Below the pieces are notes generated by a model that ran no database searches, was not told the origin of the DNA, and was given only the letters and a program-made list of their open reading frames with translations. The translations under genes and the position numbers were made by a program. From Sphingobium fontiphilum (lineage in GTDB: Bacteria > Pseudomonadota > Alphaproteobacteria > Sphingomonadales > Sphingomonadaceae): 64,000 nt of DNA. Positions 8,908 to 17,725 of this stretch are shown piece after piece; positions within the stretch are counted from its first letter, which is position 1; each line of letters begins with the position of its first letter. The stretch covers positions 187,001 to 251,000 of the forward strand of contig NZ_JACIEB010000005.1 of NCBI RefSeq assembly GCF_014196635.1. The letters are read 5' to 3'.

Positions 8908-10575
8908 TCAGGCCTCCGCCGGTTGGGGTGGGGGGGCGGCATGCTGGCCGGTCATGTGCAGCGCGGCCAGATAGCCGTAGAGCATGCCCCTGGTGTTTGC
9001 GATGCCGCTGTTGTAGCCGCCGCCGATATCGAGCCACGCGGCCGAATTGCCAGCCGCATAAAGCCCGCCGATCGGCTGGTCGTCGGCGTTGAGCACACGC
9101 CCGTCTGTGTCGATGGGCAGACCGGCGGTGGGCACGCCCATCGTCACGCGTTCGATCTTAACGGCGTGGAACGGCGGTTTTTCAATCGGCGCCATGTTGG
9201 GGTTCAGCAGGCGCGGATCGCCGGTCATGATCCGGCCCCACGGCACGCTGCCGCGCGAAAAGTCCTCGTCCATCCCGGTCACGCAGAAGCTGTTGAAACG
9301 GCGCACCGTATCTTCCAGTCCGCGCGCGTTCATGCCCACGCGTTCGGCCAGTTCGGTGATCGTGTCGGCGCTGGTCGCCATGCCTTCGGGCAGGGGCTGG
9401 CCGGGCCAGCTCGGCATCAGGCCGTACTTGTCCAGCATGTTCTGGTCGAACACGATCCATGCAGGCCAGTTCGGCTGGCCTTGTTCCTGCCCGTCGAACC
9501 GGCCGACCTTGGTGGCGACATCGGGGTAGAAGCCATCGTTGGCAAAGCGGCGGCCATAACGGTTCACCGCGATGCTGTGCGGCGCGCCAGGCAACCACAT
9601 GCGGTAGGATGGCTGGCCATAGATGGTTTCGGTCGGCACCTTATAGCCGACGAAAATGGGGGTCTGGGCCGGTGCGCGCGCCGGAACGGCAATGGCCCCT
9701 GCTTTTGCCGCCATGACAATGTGATCGCCCGCGACGCTTGGAGGGGCCATGCTGCCCGCGACCGGCAAGGCATCGAAGGCGCTCACGAACGACGGTTTCC
9801 AGTCATACCCGCCGGTGGCCAGCACCACGCCCAGCCGGGCGCGCACGCGCCGCGTGGCGCCGCCTTCGTCGCGCAGGACCACCCCGGTCACCTCGTCCGC
9901 TTCGACAACAAGGTCGATCACTGCGTTGGATGTGCGCATCTCCACGCCCATGTCCCGTGCGGCCAGCACCTGCGCGGCGGCAAGGCCGGCCCCGGCGCAG
10001 CGCTCGTCCGCCGCAAGGTGGCGTTCGAGGCACGCGCCAACATGTTCGCCGCCGTCCTGCATCTCTACCCATTCGTTCGACGTGGTGTAGCTGTAGCCAT
10101 CGCCATAGGGGGAGGTCAGTACCTTCGCCGCAAGATCGCCCAGCCGTTCGGCCCTGAACGGCGCGACCTCGACATAACGGCCTTCGCGTTTCGACCCGGT
10201 GACGGCGGGAAAGTAGTAGTCGGGCAGGCCCCGGACCACGGTCATCGGGATGCCGATGGTGTCGGTCATGTAGCGCAGCGCCTCGCGCCCGCGTTCGATG
10301 AAGACCTTGCGCCGGTCCGGCGTGGCGAAGCCTTGCGAGAGGTGGGTAAGATAGGCATCGGCATCAGCGTCGCTGTCGGCCATGCCCTCGCCATCCTGAA
10401 GATGGTGCGGCCCCAGCCAGAGCTGGCCCGAAGACAGCGCCGACACGCCGCCAAGCAGATGGAATTTTTCCGCAACCAGCACGCTTGCTCCGCGGTGCGC
10501 GGCGGTCAGCGCGGCCGACATGCCGCCAAGCCCGGACCCTACGCAGACTACGTCGAAAACCTCATCCCAATGCAC
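8908..10575 (-). CDS. KstD/fumarate-reductase-like FAD-dependent oxidoreductase
   Basis: A 555-residue flavoprotein of the succinate dehydrogenase/3-ketosteroid dehydrogenase superfamily. The FAD motif VVCVGSGLGGMSAALTAA lies at the N terminus, followed by LGGVSALSSGQLWLG. A late LYAAGNSAAWLDIGGGY and a GYLAAL end match the family's C-terminal FAD contact. I place the start at GTG 10575, which has GGGAGA about 8 nt upstream and puts the FAD motif about ten residues in; the ATG at 10608 has no properly spaced site. The tail is Pro-rich. It may desaturate a keto ring or reduce a C=C bond; true KstD activity cannot be claimed. It is divergent from the P450 at 10835. Confidence 0.8.
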   Translation of the reverse strand: MHWDEVFDVVCVGSGLGGMSAALTAAHRGASVLVAEKFHLLGGVSALSSGQLWLGPHHLQDGEGMADSDADADAYLTHLSQGFATPDRRKVFIERGREALRYMTDTIGIPMTVVRGLPDYYFPAVTGSKREGRYVEVAPFRAERLGDLAAKVLTSPYGDGYSYTTSNEWVEMQDGGEHVGACLERHLAADERCAGAGLAAAQVLAARDMGVEMRTSNAVIDLVVEADEVTGVVLRDEGGATRRVRARLGVVLATGGYDWKPSFVSAFDALPVAGSMAPPSVAGDHIVMAAKAGAIAVPARAPAQTPIFVGYKVPTETIYGQPSYRMWLPGAPHSIAVNRYGRRFANDGFYPDVATKVGRFDGQEQGQPNWPAWIVFDQNMLDKYGLMPSWPGQPLPEGMATSADTITELAERVGMNARGLEDTVRRFNSFCVTGMDEDFSRGSVPWGRIMTGDPRLLNPNMAPIEKPPFHAVKIERVTMGVPTAGLPIDTDGRVLNADDQPIGGLYAAGNSAAWLDIGGGYNSGIANTRGMLYGYLAALHMTGQHAAPPPQPAEA

Positions 10576-10834
10576 TGCACTTCTCCCGGCAATTCTCGCG
10601 ATCGCCATCCTGCTTGGTGCGCTGCCTGGCGCACGCGGGAACCTATCCTTGTCTAGGGGCGGGGAATTACCCGGCGCATACTGTGCGCGCGTCACGCCGA
10701 CGCCCCGATGCGTTTGCAATTGGCTGGTTCACGACAGATTTTGTGCTGGCATATGCGCAGGCTTGGGCGTTGGTAGGCAAAACAAGGCGCCGAATCGTGG
10801 TTTGCGGCGCAATAGTTCGATGAGGAGACCTGCC
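10576..10834. promoter_or_regulatory. Divergent intergenic region between KstD-like operon and P450
   Basis: These 259 bp separate two divergently translated units and must hold both promoters. The only symmetric element I can point to is GGGGAATTACCC at 10661-10672, an imperfect palindrome of the form GGGnAATTnCCC. The P450 ribosome binding site GAGGAG is at 10822-10827. No clear -35/-10 pair is recognisable. The TetR gene at 12147 is the nearest candidate regulator, which is inference only. Confidence 0.35.
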
Positions 10835-12046
10835 GTGGCCACTGCCGCTACTCACCCTGCCCATGTGCCCGAAGATCTTGTGGTCACCCTGCCGCTCTAC
10901 GCCCGCAAGCGGGTGGACGAATGCCCGCAGGAAACGATGATCCCGCAGCTTCAGGCGACCCTGCCGCCGATCAGCTATGTCACTAACATCTTCCCCGGCG
11001 ATCAGCCCGGCTGGCTGCTGACCAGCTATGAAGACACGATGAAGATGCTCCGCGATCCCGACAATTTCACCAAGAACGGGATGGGCAAGTGGGCGCAGAA
11101 CATCGGCGAAGACTGGCTGGTCATCCCGACCGAGGCCGATCCGCCGATCCACACCGCCTATCGGGCCGCGCTGAACCCCAAGTTCGCGCCGCAGAACATG
11201 GCCGCCATGCGCGATCAGGTGCGCGAACGCGCCAAGGTGCTGATCGCCAGGTTCAAGGATCGCGGGCATTGCGATTTCGTTGACGAGTTTTCCGAAAAAT
11301 ACCCGATCAACATCGTGCTTGACCTGCTCGACCTGCCGCAGGACCGCATGGCCGAGTTCCTGACCTGGGAAAAGGAAATGCTGCACACCAACGACTGGGA
11401 AGTGCGCGGCAATGCGGTGCGAAAGGTCAAGGCCTACCTGATGGGCGTGATCGAGGAGCGCCAGAAGAACCCCGGCGACGATTATATCAGCAAGATCTTC
11501 GATAACGAAGTGGATGGCCGCAAGTGGAACGTCACCGAAGTCTTCGGCCACTGCTTCAACCTCTACATTGGCGGGCTGGATACGGTCACTTCGCTGTTGG
11601 GCAATATCTTCTGCTATCTGGGGCGTTACCCGGAAAGGCAGCGCGAACTGCGCGATAAGCCGGGCCTTATCGTGACCGCGGTGGAAGAGTTCCTGCGGGC
11701 CTACGCCCCGGTCACCGCCTTCCGCATCGCCGCCAAGGAAATCGAAATCCGCGGCCAGAAGATCATGCCGGGCGAATATGTCTCGGTGGCAACGCCGGTC
11801 ACCGGCTATGACCCGACCTACTACGATTCGCCCGAACAGGTGCGCTTCGACCGCAAGGCTCCGCACATTTCACTGGGCGGCGGCATCCACAAGTGCCTGG
11901 GCATGCACCTGGCGCGGATGGAGCTACAGATCGCCATGGAGGAGTTCCTTGGCACTCTGCCGGAGTTCCGCATCAAGGATGGCTTCAAGGTGCAGTACTT
12001 CGTGGGCAACATCATGCATGTGCCCGCGCTTGAACTGCAATGGTAA
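10835..12046 (+). CDS. Cytochrome P450
   Basis: A 403-residue soluble P450. The I-helix motif is GGLDT, the ExxR is EFLR, and the heme loop reads ISLGGGIHKCLG: Cys, His and the glycines are present, but the conserved Phe seven residues before the Cys is Leu. It shares HVPEDLV-type N terminus, IMPGE and the GMHLARMELQIAMEEFL tail with the P450 at 62848, so they are paralogues. GTG 10835 is chosen for the GAGGAG 6-8 nt upstream; an ATG at 10820 overlaps that site. Downstream are TetR, GMC oxidoreductase and aldehyde dehydrogenase, suggesting stepwise oxidation of a methyl group to acid (inference). Confidence 0.9.
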   Translation: MATAATHPAHVPEDLVVTLPLYARKRVDECPQETMIPQLQATLPPISYVTNIFPGDQPGWLLTSYEDTMKMLRDPDNFTKNGMGKWAQNIGEDWLVIPTEADPPIHTAYRAALNPKFAPQNMAAMRDQVRERAKVLIARFKDRGHCDFVDEFSEKYPINIVLDLLDLPQDRMAEFLTWEKEMLHTNDWEVRGNAVRKVKAYLMGVIEERQKNPGDDYISKIFDNEVDGRKWNVTEVFGHCFNLYIGGLDTVTSLLGNIFCYLGRYPERQRELRDKPGLIVTAVEEFLRAYAPVTAFRIAAKEIEIRGQKIMPGEYVSVATPVTGYDPTYYDSPEQVRFDRKAPHISLGGGIHKCLGMHLARMELQIAMEEFLGTLPEFRIKDGFKVQYFVGNIMHVPALELQW

Positions 12047-12146
12047 CCGCAAGGCGGGGGCGCTGAGCGCGTCCCCGATTGCCATCCCGGCGGCGCGCCG
12101 ATACGGCGGGTCCGGCAACAAGGACGGGGCCGGGGGTTCTAATGTC

Positions 12147-12761
12147 ATGCGAAAGGATGCGGCGCGCAATCGGGACCGACTGATCGCCGCAGCGCGCGAA
12201 GCCTTCCGCGCCGGGGCCGCCGATATCTCGCTGGAAGACATCGCCGCGCGGGCGGGGGTGGGTCGCAGCACGCTGTTCCGCAACTTTGCCGACCGGGTCG
12301 ACCTGATCCGGGCGGTTCAGGCGGTGGAGCAGGAGGCCATTGCCGCAGAATGCGCCGCGCTGGGCGAACGGCCCGATGCCGTTTTCGCGTTGATGCGCAC
12401 TGTGGCGCGCCTGACCTTCATCTACCGCGCGATGGACGATACGCTGCTGGCGAGCCCGGCCGGAAAGGCCATGATGGTCGAAGCCGCGCGCGAAACGGCG
12501 GCTCTCTTTGTCGCGCCGGTAGCGCGCGCCAAGGCCGCCGGGCTGGTGCGCGGCGACGTGTCGGTCGACGATATCCTAGTTGCCTGCAACATGATCGGCA
12601 GCGCCCAGGGCAGCGATTTTTCGACCGGGGAGAGCGTTTTCGAGCAGGGATTTGCGCTGATGCTCAAGGGTATCGGCGGCCCGACAGCACGAGACTGGAC
12701 TTGCGGGTGCGACAGGATACCGGCGGTGTCAAAAGATGGGACTTGCAGTTCCACTTATTGA
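12147..12761 (+). CDS. TetR/AcrR family transcriptional regulator
   Basis: A 204-residue regulator. The N-terminal DNA-binding domain runs from RNRDRLIAAAREAF through the helix-turn-helix ISLEDIAARAGVGRSTLFRNF, followed by a ligand-binding helical domain. The C-terminal two dozen residues (ARDWTCGCDRIPAVSKDGT onward) look atypical: Cys-rich, with several codons unlike the rest. They may be read-through after an ancestral stop was lost. The ATG at 12147 follows a weak GGGGG. It lies between the P450 and GMC genes on the same strand, so it may be co-transcribed and control this oxidation unit; an unknown intermediate would be the inducer. Confidence 0.88.
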   Translation: MRKDAARNRDRLIAAAREAFRAGAADISLEDIAARAGVGRSTLFRNFADRVDLIRAVQAVEQEAIAAECAALGERPDAVFALMRTVARLTFIYRAMDDTLLASPAGKAMMVEAARETAALFVAPVARAKAAGLVRGDVSVDDILVACNMIGSAQGSDFSTGESVFEQGFALMLKGIGGPTARDWTCGCDRIPAVSKDGTCSSTY

Positions 12762-12857
12762 TTGCCAAGGGTTCTTCAGGCCGGCGGCGAATCGGCTCTG
12801 GCGAAGGCGAACCGGGCAGGCGAGGCCTGTGGTCGCGCCGTGAAGGGAGGGTTCCTA

Positions 12858-14468
12858 ATGACCAACGCAGCAGCGCAAGGGTATGACTACATCATCGTCG
12901 GGGCCGGGTCTTCGGGCTGTGTGCTCGCCAACCGGTTGTCGGCAAACCCTGCAACGCGCGTGCTGCTGGTGGAAAGCGGGCCGGATGACACCAGCCCGCT
13001 CATCGCCATGCCGCGCGGCATCGGCAAGCTGCTCGATCCGCGCAACCCGCATGTCTGGGCCTATGACGTATCGCCCGGCGGCAACAAGCCCTCGGAAATG
13101 TGGCTGAAAGGCCGCGCCGTCGGCGGGTCGAGCGCGGTCAACGGCATGGTCTATATCCGCGGTGCGCCGATGGATTACGATGGCTGGGCCGACGCTGGCT
13201 GCACCGGCTGGGGCTGGGACGAGATCGGCCGCTGCTTTGTCGCGCTGGAAGACCACGAACTGGGCGAAGGCCCGTGGCGCGGCGTGGGCGGCCCGATCCA
13301 TGTCAGCGTCCACCCCACCCGCAACGGCCTGTGCGAAGCAGTGCTTGACGCTGCGCAGCAGATCGGCGTGGCACGGGTGGCGGATGTCAACGATGTCGAT
13401 GTCGTGCGCGATGGCGGCATGGGCTATCAGACCCGCAACATCGCCAACGGCAAGCGCGTCAGTTCGGCCAGGGGCTTCCTCAAAGAAGCGCGCAAGCGCC
13501 CCAATCTCGATGTGCTGCCCGAAACCGATGTGCTCAAGGTCGAGATCGAAGACCGCACGGTGACCGGGGTAACCGTGCGCAACAAGCAGGGCGCCCGGTT
13601 TGTCGCCGCGCGCGAAGTGATCCTTTCCGCTGGCGCCGTCCATTCGCCCAAGCTGATGCAGTTGTCGGGCATCGGCCCCGGCGCGGTGCTTCGCGCCGCC
13701 GGGGTGCCGGTGATCGTCGATTCCCCCGATGTCGGGCGCAACTTGCGCGAACACCGCTATCTACAGACCGTCTATCGCGTGACCGGCGGCAGCATGAACC
13801 TGAACTATCAGGGCCTGGGGCTGGCCAAATCGGTGCTGCAATACGGCCTGCTGGCCAAGGGCGCGCTGACCCATGGCGCGCATGAAGTCGGCGGGTTCGT
13901 CAAGACGCGGCCCGATCTCGACCATGCCGACGCACAGATCGGGGTCAGCCTCTATTCGCTCAACCTGACCGACAAGGGCGTTGTCCCCGACAAGCACCAC
14001 GGGTTGACCATCCTGGGCTACTTCACCCGGCCCGAAAGCCAGGGCGAAGTGCGCATCCAGTCGGCCGATCCCGATGCGCAGCCGTTCATCGACGCCAACC
14101 ATTTTTCCGCCGAGATCGACCGGATCACTGCGGTGTCGCTGTTCCGCTGGCTGCGCGCGCTGGGCGAACAGAGCGCGCTCAAGCCGTGGATCGTGGAAGA
14201 ACAGTTCCCCGGCGGCATGATAAAGACCGACGACGATATCCTGCAGAACGCCGTCGCCCTTGGCGGCACGGCCTATCACATCGCTGGCACCTGCCGGATG
14301 GGTGCGGACGAAGCTTCGGTCTGCGATCCGCAATTGCGTGTTCGCGGCGTCAGCGGTCTGCGCGTGTGCGATACCTCGATCTTCCCGACGCTGGTTTCGG
14401 GCAACACCAATGCTCCGGCGATGGCGGTCGGTCTGCGCGCCGCCGAAATCATCCTCCAGACCCAGTGA
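12858..14468 (+). CDS. GMC-family FAD-dependent alcohol/choline-type dehydrogenase
   Basis: A 536-residue glucose-methanol-choline oxidoreductase. The FAD motif YIIVGAGSSGCVLANRL is at residues 11-27, the GMC signature GRAVGGSSAVNGMVYIRG near residue 92, and the active-site His in GTAYHIAGTCRMG near 474 with the partner Asn in GNTNAPAMA near 517. The start at 12858 has GAAGGGAGGG at 12842-12851. Length and motif order match bacterial alcohol dehydrogenase/choline dehydrogenase-like enzymes. The aldehyde dehydrogenase gene starts 8 bp downstream, implying alcohol-to-aldehyde-to-acid oxidation of a common substrate. Electron acceptor unknown; no signal peptide. Confidence 0.92.
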   Translation: MTNAAAQGYDYIIVGAGSSGCVLANRLSANPATRVLLVESGPDDTSPLIAMPRGIGKLLDPRNPHVWAYDVSPGGNKPSEMWLKGRAVGGSSAVNGMVYIRGAPMDYDGWADAGCTGWGWDEIGRCFVALEDHELGEGPWRGVGGPIHVSVHPTRNGLCEAVLDAAQQIGVARVADVNDVDVVRDGGMGYQTRNIANGKRVSSARGFLKEARKRPNLDVLPETDVLKVEIEDRTVTGVTVRNKQGARFVAAREVILSAGAVHSPKLMQLSGIGPGAVLRAAGVPVIVDSPDVGRNLREHRYLQTVYRVTGGSMNLNYQGLGLAKSVLQYGLLAKGALTHGAHEVGGFVKTRPDLDHADAQIGVSLYSLNLTDKGVVPDKHHGLTILGYFTRPESQGEVRIQSADPDAQPFIDANHFSAEIDRITAVSLFRWLRALGEQSALKPWIVEEQFPGGMIKTDDDILQNAVALGGTAYHIAGTCRMGADEASVCDPQLRVRGVSGLRVCDTSIFPTLVSGNTNAPAMAVGLRAAEIILQTQ

Positions 14469-14476
14469 GGCGATCC

Positions 14477-15964
14477 ATGACTATCCCCTTTACCGATATC
14501 GACCGCCTGTACATTGATGGTGAATGGCACGCCGCCGCAGAGCGCGAAGCGGTGCTCAACCCTTCGACCGAAGACGTCATCGGCGAAGCGCCGGTGGGCG
14601 ATGCTGCGGCGGCCGAGGCGGCCATCGCATCGTCGTTCGATGCCTTTGAAAACGGTCCCTGGCCGCGCATGACGCAGGCCGAACGCACTGCCGTGATGCA
14701 GAAATTCCATGATGCGCTCTATGCGCGGCGCGGCGAGCTGGTCAACCTGATCCTCAAGGAAGTGGGCTGCGCGCAGGCCGTGACGCGCAATGTCCAGGTG
14801 GATGCCCCGCTTGAACATCTGCAATCGGCCATCGACTATTCCCGGCGGGAAGAGCCGACGCAGTTGCCCGTCTCCAGCAACGTCAACATGATCAACCCGG
14901 AGGGGCCGCGCATTCTTGGCGGCGGTACTGTGGTGCGCGAACCGGTGGGCGTGGTCAGCGGCATCACGGGGTACAATTTCCCCTTCCTGCTCAACCTCGC
15001 AAAGGTCACGCCGGCACTGCTGGCCGGGAACAGCCTGATCCTCAAGCCTTCGCCTTTCACGCCCTATTCGGCGCTGATGCTCGGCCAGATCGCCGACGAA
15101 ATCGGCCTGCCGCGCGGCGTGCTAAACATCATCACCGGCGGGCCGGATGTCGGCACCCGGCTGACCACCGACCCGCGCGTGGACATGATCACCTTCACCG
15201 GATCGGAAGCGGTGGGCGCGGCGATCATGGGGCAGGCAGCGCCGACGCTCAAGCGCGTGCATCTGGAACTTGGCGGCAAGTCCGCGATGATCGTGCGCGA
15301 AGATGCCGATGTCGAAGCCGCCGCCGCCATGGCGATCATGGTGCTGACCGTGAACGCCGGGCAGGGCTGCGCGATCACGACCCGCTTCCTCGTGCACAAT
15401 TCGGTACGGGCGCGCTTTGTCGCCACGGCAAAGGCGGTGGCGGCGCACTGGAAGGTGGGCGATCCGTCCGATCCGACCGTGCTGATGGGGCCGCTGATCC
15501 GCGAGTCCCAGCGCAGCAAGGTGGAAAAGCTGATCCAGTCGGGGCGTGACGAAGGCTCCACGCTGGTTTGTGGCGGTACGCGTCCGGCTGGACTGGACAA
15601 GGGCTTTTTCGTGGACATTACGCTGTTCGACGATGTCGACAACATGTCCACTCTGGCGCAGGAAGAGGTCTTCGGCCCGGTCGGCTGCGTGATCGGTTAC
15701 GATACCGATGAAGAAGCCGTGCGCATCGCGAACCAGTCGCGTTATGGCCTTAACGGCGCGATCATGACCGCCGATGCCGCCAAGGCCTATGAAATGTCGC
15801 TGCAGATCCGCACCGGCAACGTGGCGATCAACGGGGGCATCGGCAAGATGCCCTACGCCCCGTTCGGAGGATACAAGCGGTCGGGCATCGGGCGCGAATA
15901 CGGGCCGGACTGGCTCCGTGAGTTCCAGCAGGAAAAGACCATCACCTATCCGGTCGGCCGCTGA
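14477..15964 (+). CDS. NAD(P)-dependent aldehyde dehydrogenase
   Basis: A 495-residue ALDH-superfamily enzyme. The catalytic Cys is at about residue 298 in NAGQGCAITTR, the general-base Glu in LELGGKS near residue 264, and the FTGSEAVG cofactor motif and QEEVFGPV signature are intact, as is the late YAPFGGYKRSGIGREYG. It follows the GMC oxidoreductase by 8 bp and should oxidise that enzyme's aldehyde product to a carboxylate. The convergent phosphatase gene ends 6 bp downstream, leaving no room for a classical terminator. Confidence 0.93.
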   Translation: MTIPFTDIDRLYIDGEWHAAAEREAVLNPSTEDVIGEAPVGDAAAAEAAIASSFDAFENGPWPRMTQAERTAVMQKFHDALYARRGELVNLILKEVGCAQAVTRNVQVDAPLEHLQSAIDYSRREEPTQLPVSSNVNMINPEGPRILGGGTVVREPVGVVSGITGYNFPFLLNLAKVTPALLAGNSLILKPSPFTPYSALMLGQIADEIGLPRGVLNIITGGPDVGTRLTTDPRVDMITFTGSEAVGAAIMGQAAPTLKRVHLELGGKSAMIVREDADVEAAAAMAIMVLTVNAGQGCAITTRFLVHNSVRARFVATAKAVAAHWKVGDPSDPTVLMGPLIRESQRSKVEKLIQSGRDEGSTLVCGGTRPAGLDKGFFVDITLFDDVDNMSTLAQEEVFGPVGCVIGYDTDEEAVRIANQSRYGLNGAIMTADAAKAYEMSLQIRTGNVAINGGIGKMPYAPFGGYKRSGIGREYGPDWLREFQQEKTITYPVGR

Positions 15965-15970
15965 GCCGGA

Positions 15971-16765
15971 TCAGTCCTCCAGCAACCGCTGGCGCAGCGC
16001 GGCGATCCGGATCTGGTCCAGACCCAGCGCCGCCTGCACATAGCCTTCGATCGAGCCATGGCGCGCGGTTATGGAATCAAGCGCCGCCTTGAGATAGGCC
16101 GGATCCGCGCGCATCAGCGCATCGCGCACGTCGGGCGCCATCTTTTCGAAGGGGTGCTGGCCATCGGTCAGCCCCAGCCCGGCGTTGCGGTGCTGGCGGG
16201 TAAAGGCAAACAGGTCCACCGCCGTGTTGGTCAGCGCGAAATCGGCCAGGATCGTTTCCTCGTCCACCCCGGCGAGGCCAAGCAGGATCGCCGCGCAGAA
16301 GCCGGTCCGATCCTTGCCTGCGGCGCAGTGGAACACCAGAGGCGTCTGGTCGTCGATCACCGCATCGAGCAATCCGCGCACGGCGCGGGTCATCCAGTCC
16401 GCCATCGACGGATAGGATTCGATCAGCCAGGCGCGCAGGGCTTCGCCCGATGTGGCATGTTCCCACGGTGCGCCGCGCTGCGACGAGGCGATGGATTCGT
16501 CGAGCTGCCACGAAAGCTGGCGCACCGGCCCGGCCCATGTTGTCGGTTCGGCTGCGATCTCGTCGTCGCGCCGCAGATCGACGATGGTGCGGATGCCCAG
16601 CGGCGCAAGCGCGGCGTGATCCTCCGGGGTCAGGTAGGTCAGCACCCCGGATCGGAACAGCATGCCGGTCCGCACCCTGCGCCCGTCGCGCGTGGCATAG
16701 CCGCCAAGGTCGCGGAAATTGCAACCTCCGGCAAGATCGAAGCAGCGTGCAGGCGCAGAGGACAT
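15971..16765 (-). CDS. Tyrosine-phosphatase-like (DSP/PTP fold) protein
   Basis: A 264-residue protein of the bacterial protein tyrosine/serine phosphatase family. The N terminus has the NFRDLGGYATRDGRRVRTG signature, and the P-loop is HCAAGKDRTGF, matching HCxxGxxR. General-acid and alpha-helical lid regions are present. The ATG at 16765 has AAGGAAA 6 nt upstream. It closes the minus-strand oxidoreductase operon. Members of this family dephosphorylate proteins, phosphoinositides or other metabolites. A paralogue at 43802 shares FRDxGG and the late DSITARHGSIEGY/DALTSEHGSLEGY motif. Target unknown; occurrence beside catabolic enzymes suggests a small-molecule phosphoester (inference). Confidence 0.88.
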   Translation of the reverse strand: MSSAPARCFDLAGGCNFRDLGGYATRDGRRVRTGMLFRSGVLTYLTPEDHAALAPLGIRTIVDLRRDDEIAAEPTTWAGPVRQLSWQLDESIASSQRGAPWEHATSGEALRAWLIESYPSMADWMTRAVRGLLDAVIDDQTPLVFHCAAGKDRTGFCAAILLGLAGVDEETILADFALTNTAVDLFAFTRQHRNAGLGLTDGQHPFEKMAPDVRDALMRADPAYLKAALDSITARHGSIEGYVQAALGLDQIRIAALRQRLLED

Positions 16766-16782
16766 GGTCGGTTTCCTTGCGG

Positions 16783-17697
16783 TCAGTAGGTGAGAACGAT
16801 CTTGCCACGCACGGTGCCGCTTTCGACTTCGGCCATTGCGGCAACGGCTTCTTCCACGGGGTAGGTCCGCTGGATCGTCGGCTTGAGCTTGCCCGCATCG
16901 GCCAGGGCCGCCGCGTTGCGCAGCGCGGCGCCATGGGGTGCGCCAAAGGTCATCGTCGCACGCACGCCATGGCGGGCGGCTTCGTCCTGATCGGGCGGCG
17001 CGACCAGCGAGATCAGGATGCCACCGGGCTTGAGCAACCCCCATGAGCGCGCCTGCGCAGGCGGGCCGAAGGCGTCGAGCACGATATCGAAATCGCCGAC
17101 CGCCTGTTCATAGGCGGTGGTGCGATCGATCACGTGATCGGCGCCCAGCCCGCGCACGAAGTTCATCGTGGCGGGCGATGTCAGCGCGGTGACTTCGGCG
17201 CCCAGCGCCTTGGCAAGCTGGACGACGATGCTGCCGACCCCGCCAGCAGCGGCATGGACCAGCAGGCGCGTGCCGGGCGTGATCGGTTCGGCATCGAAGG
17301 CGGCCTGCGCGGTGACCACTGCCACGGGCAGCGCCGCAGCTTCGACCATCGACAGGCTGGTAGGCGCCTTGGCCACGGCATCGGCCCGTACTGCCAGCAC
17401 ATCGGCAAAAACGCCGATCGGGCCGACCGATCCATAGACCGCATCGCCCACCGCAAACCCGCTGACGCCTTCGCCCAGCGCGGTGACGGTGCCGGCGAAC
17501 TCGTTGCCCAGCGTGAAGGGGAACGGCACTTGCAGGAAATCCTTCATGTGCCCGTCGCGGATTTTCCAGTCCACCGGGTTCACCCCGGTCGCGGCCACGG
17601 CAACGCGCAATTGGCCAGGCCCGGCTTCGGGTTCGGGCACCTGGTTGACGACCATGACTTCGGGGCCGCCATAGGCCGTGATCTGGACTGCTCTCAT
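16783..17697 (-). CDS. NADP-dependent quinone-oxidoreductase-type MDR
   Basis: A 304-residue medium-chain dehydrogenase/reductase lacking zinc ligands, i.e. the quinone oxidoreductase type. Landmarks: MRAVQITAYGGPEVM, GNEFAGTVTALGEGV, the Rossmann motif HAAAGGVGSIVVQLAKA and a final GKIVLTY. The second Met (17697) is preferred since GGAGA lies 7 nt upstream; the ATG at 17703 would be only 2 nt from that site. Likely reduces a conjugated C=C bond or quinone. It lies 17 bp upstream of the phosphatase and 28 bp downstream of the luciferase-like gene, in one operon. Confidence 0.9.
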   Translation of the reverse strand: MRAVQITAYGGPEVMVVNQVPEPEAGPGQLRVAVAATGVNPVDWKIRDGHMKDFLQVPFPFTLGNEFAGTVTALGEGVSGFAVGDAVYGSVGPIGVFADVLAVRADAVAKAPTSLSMVEAAALPVAVVTAQAAFDAEPITPGTRLLVHAAAGGVGSIVVQLAKALGAEVTALTSPATMNFVRGLGADHVIDRTTAYEQAVGDFDIVLDAFGPPAQARSWGLLKPGGILISLVAPPDQDEAARHGVRATMTFGAPHGAALRNAAALADAGKLKPTIQRTYPVEEAVAAMAEVESGTVRGKIVLTY

Positions 17698-17725
17698 GCT
17701 CATTCTCCGGCGCGCGCGAGGGGGG

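Noticed and set aside
8923..10656. 577-codon plus-strand frame over the KstD-like gene
   Set aside because: Antisense shadow; the minus frame has intact FAD motifs and a ribosome binding site.
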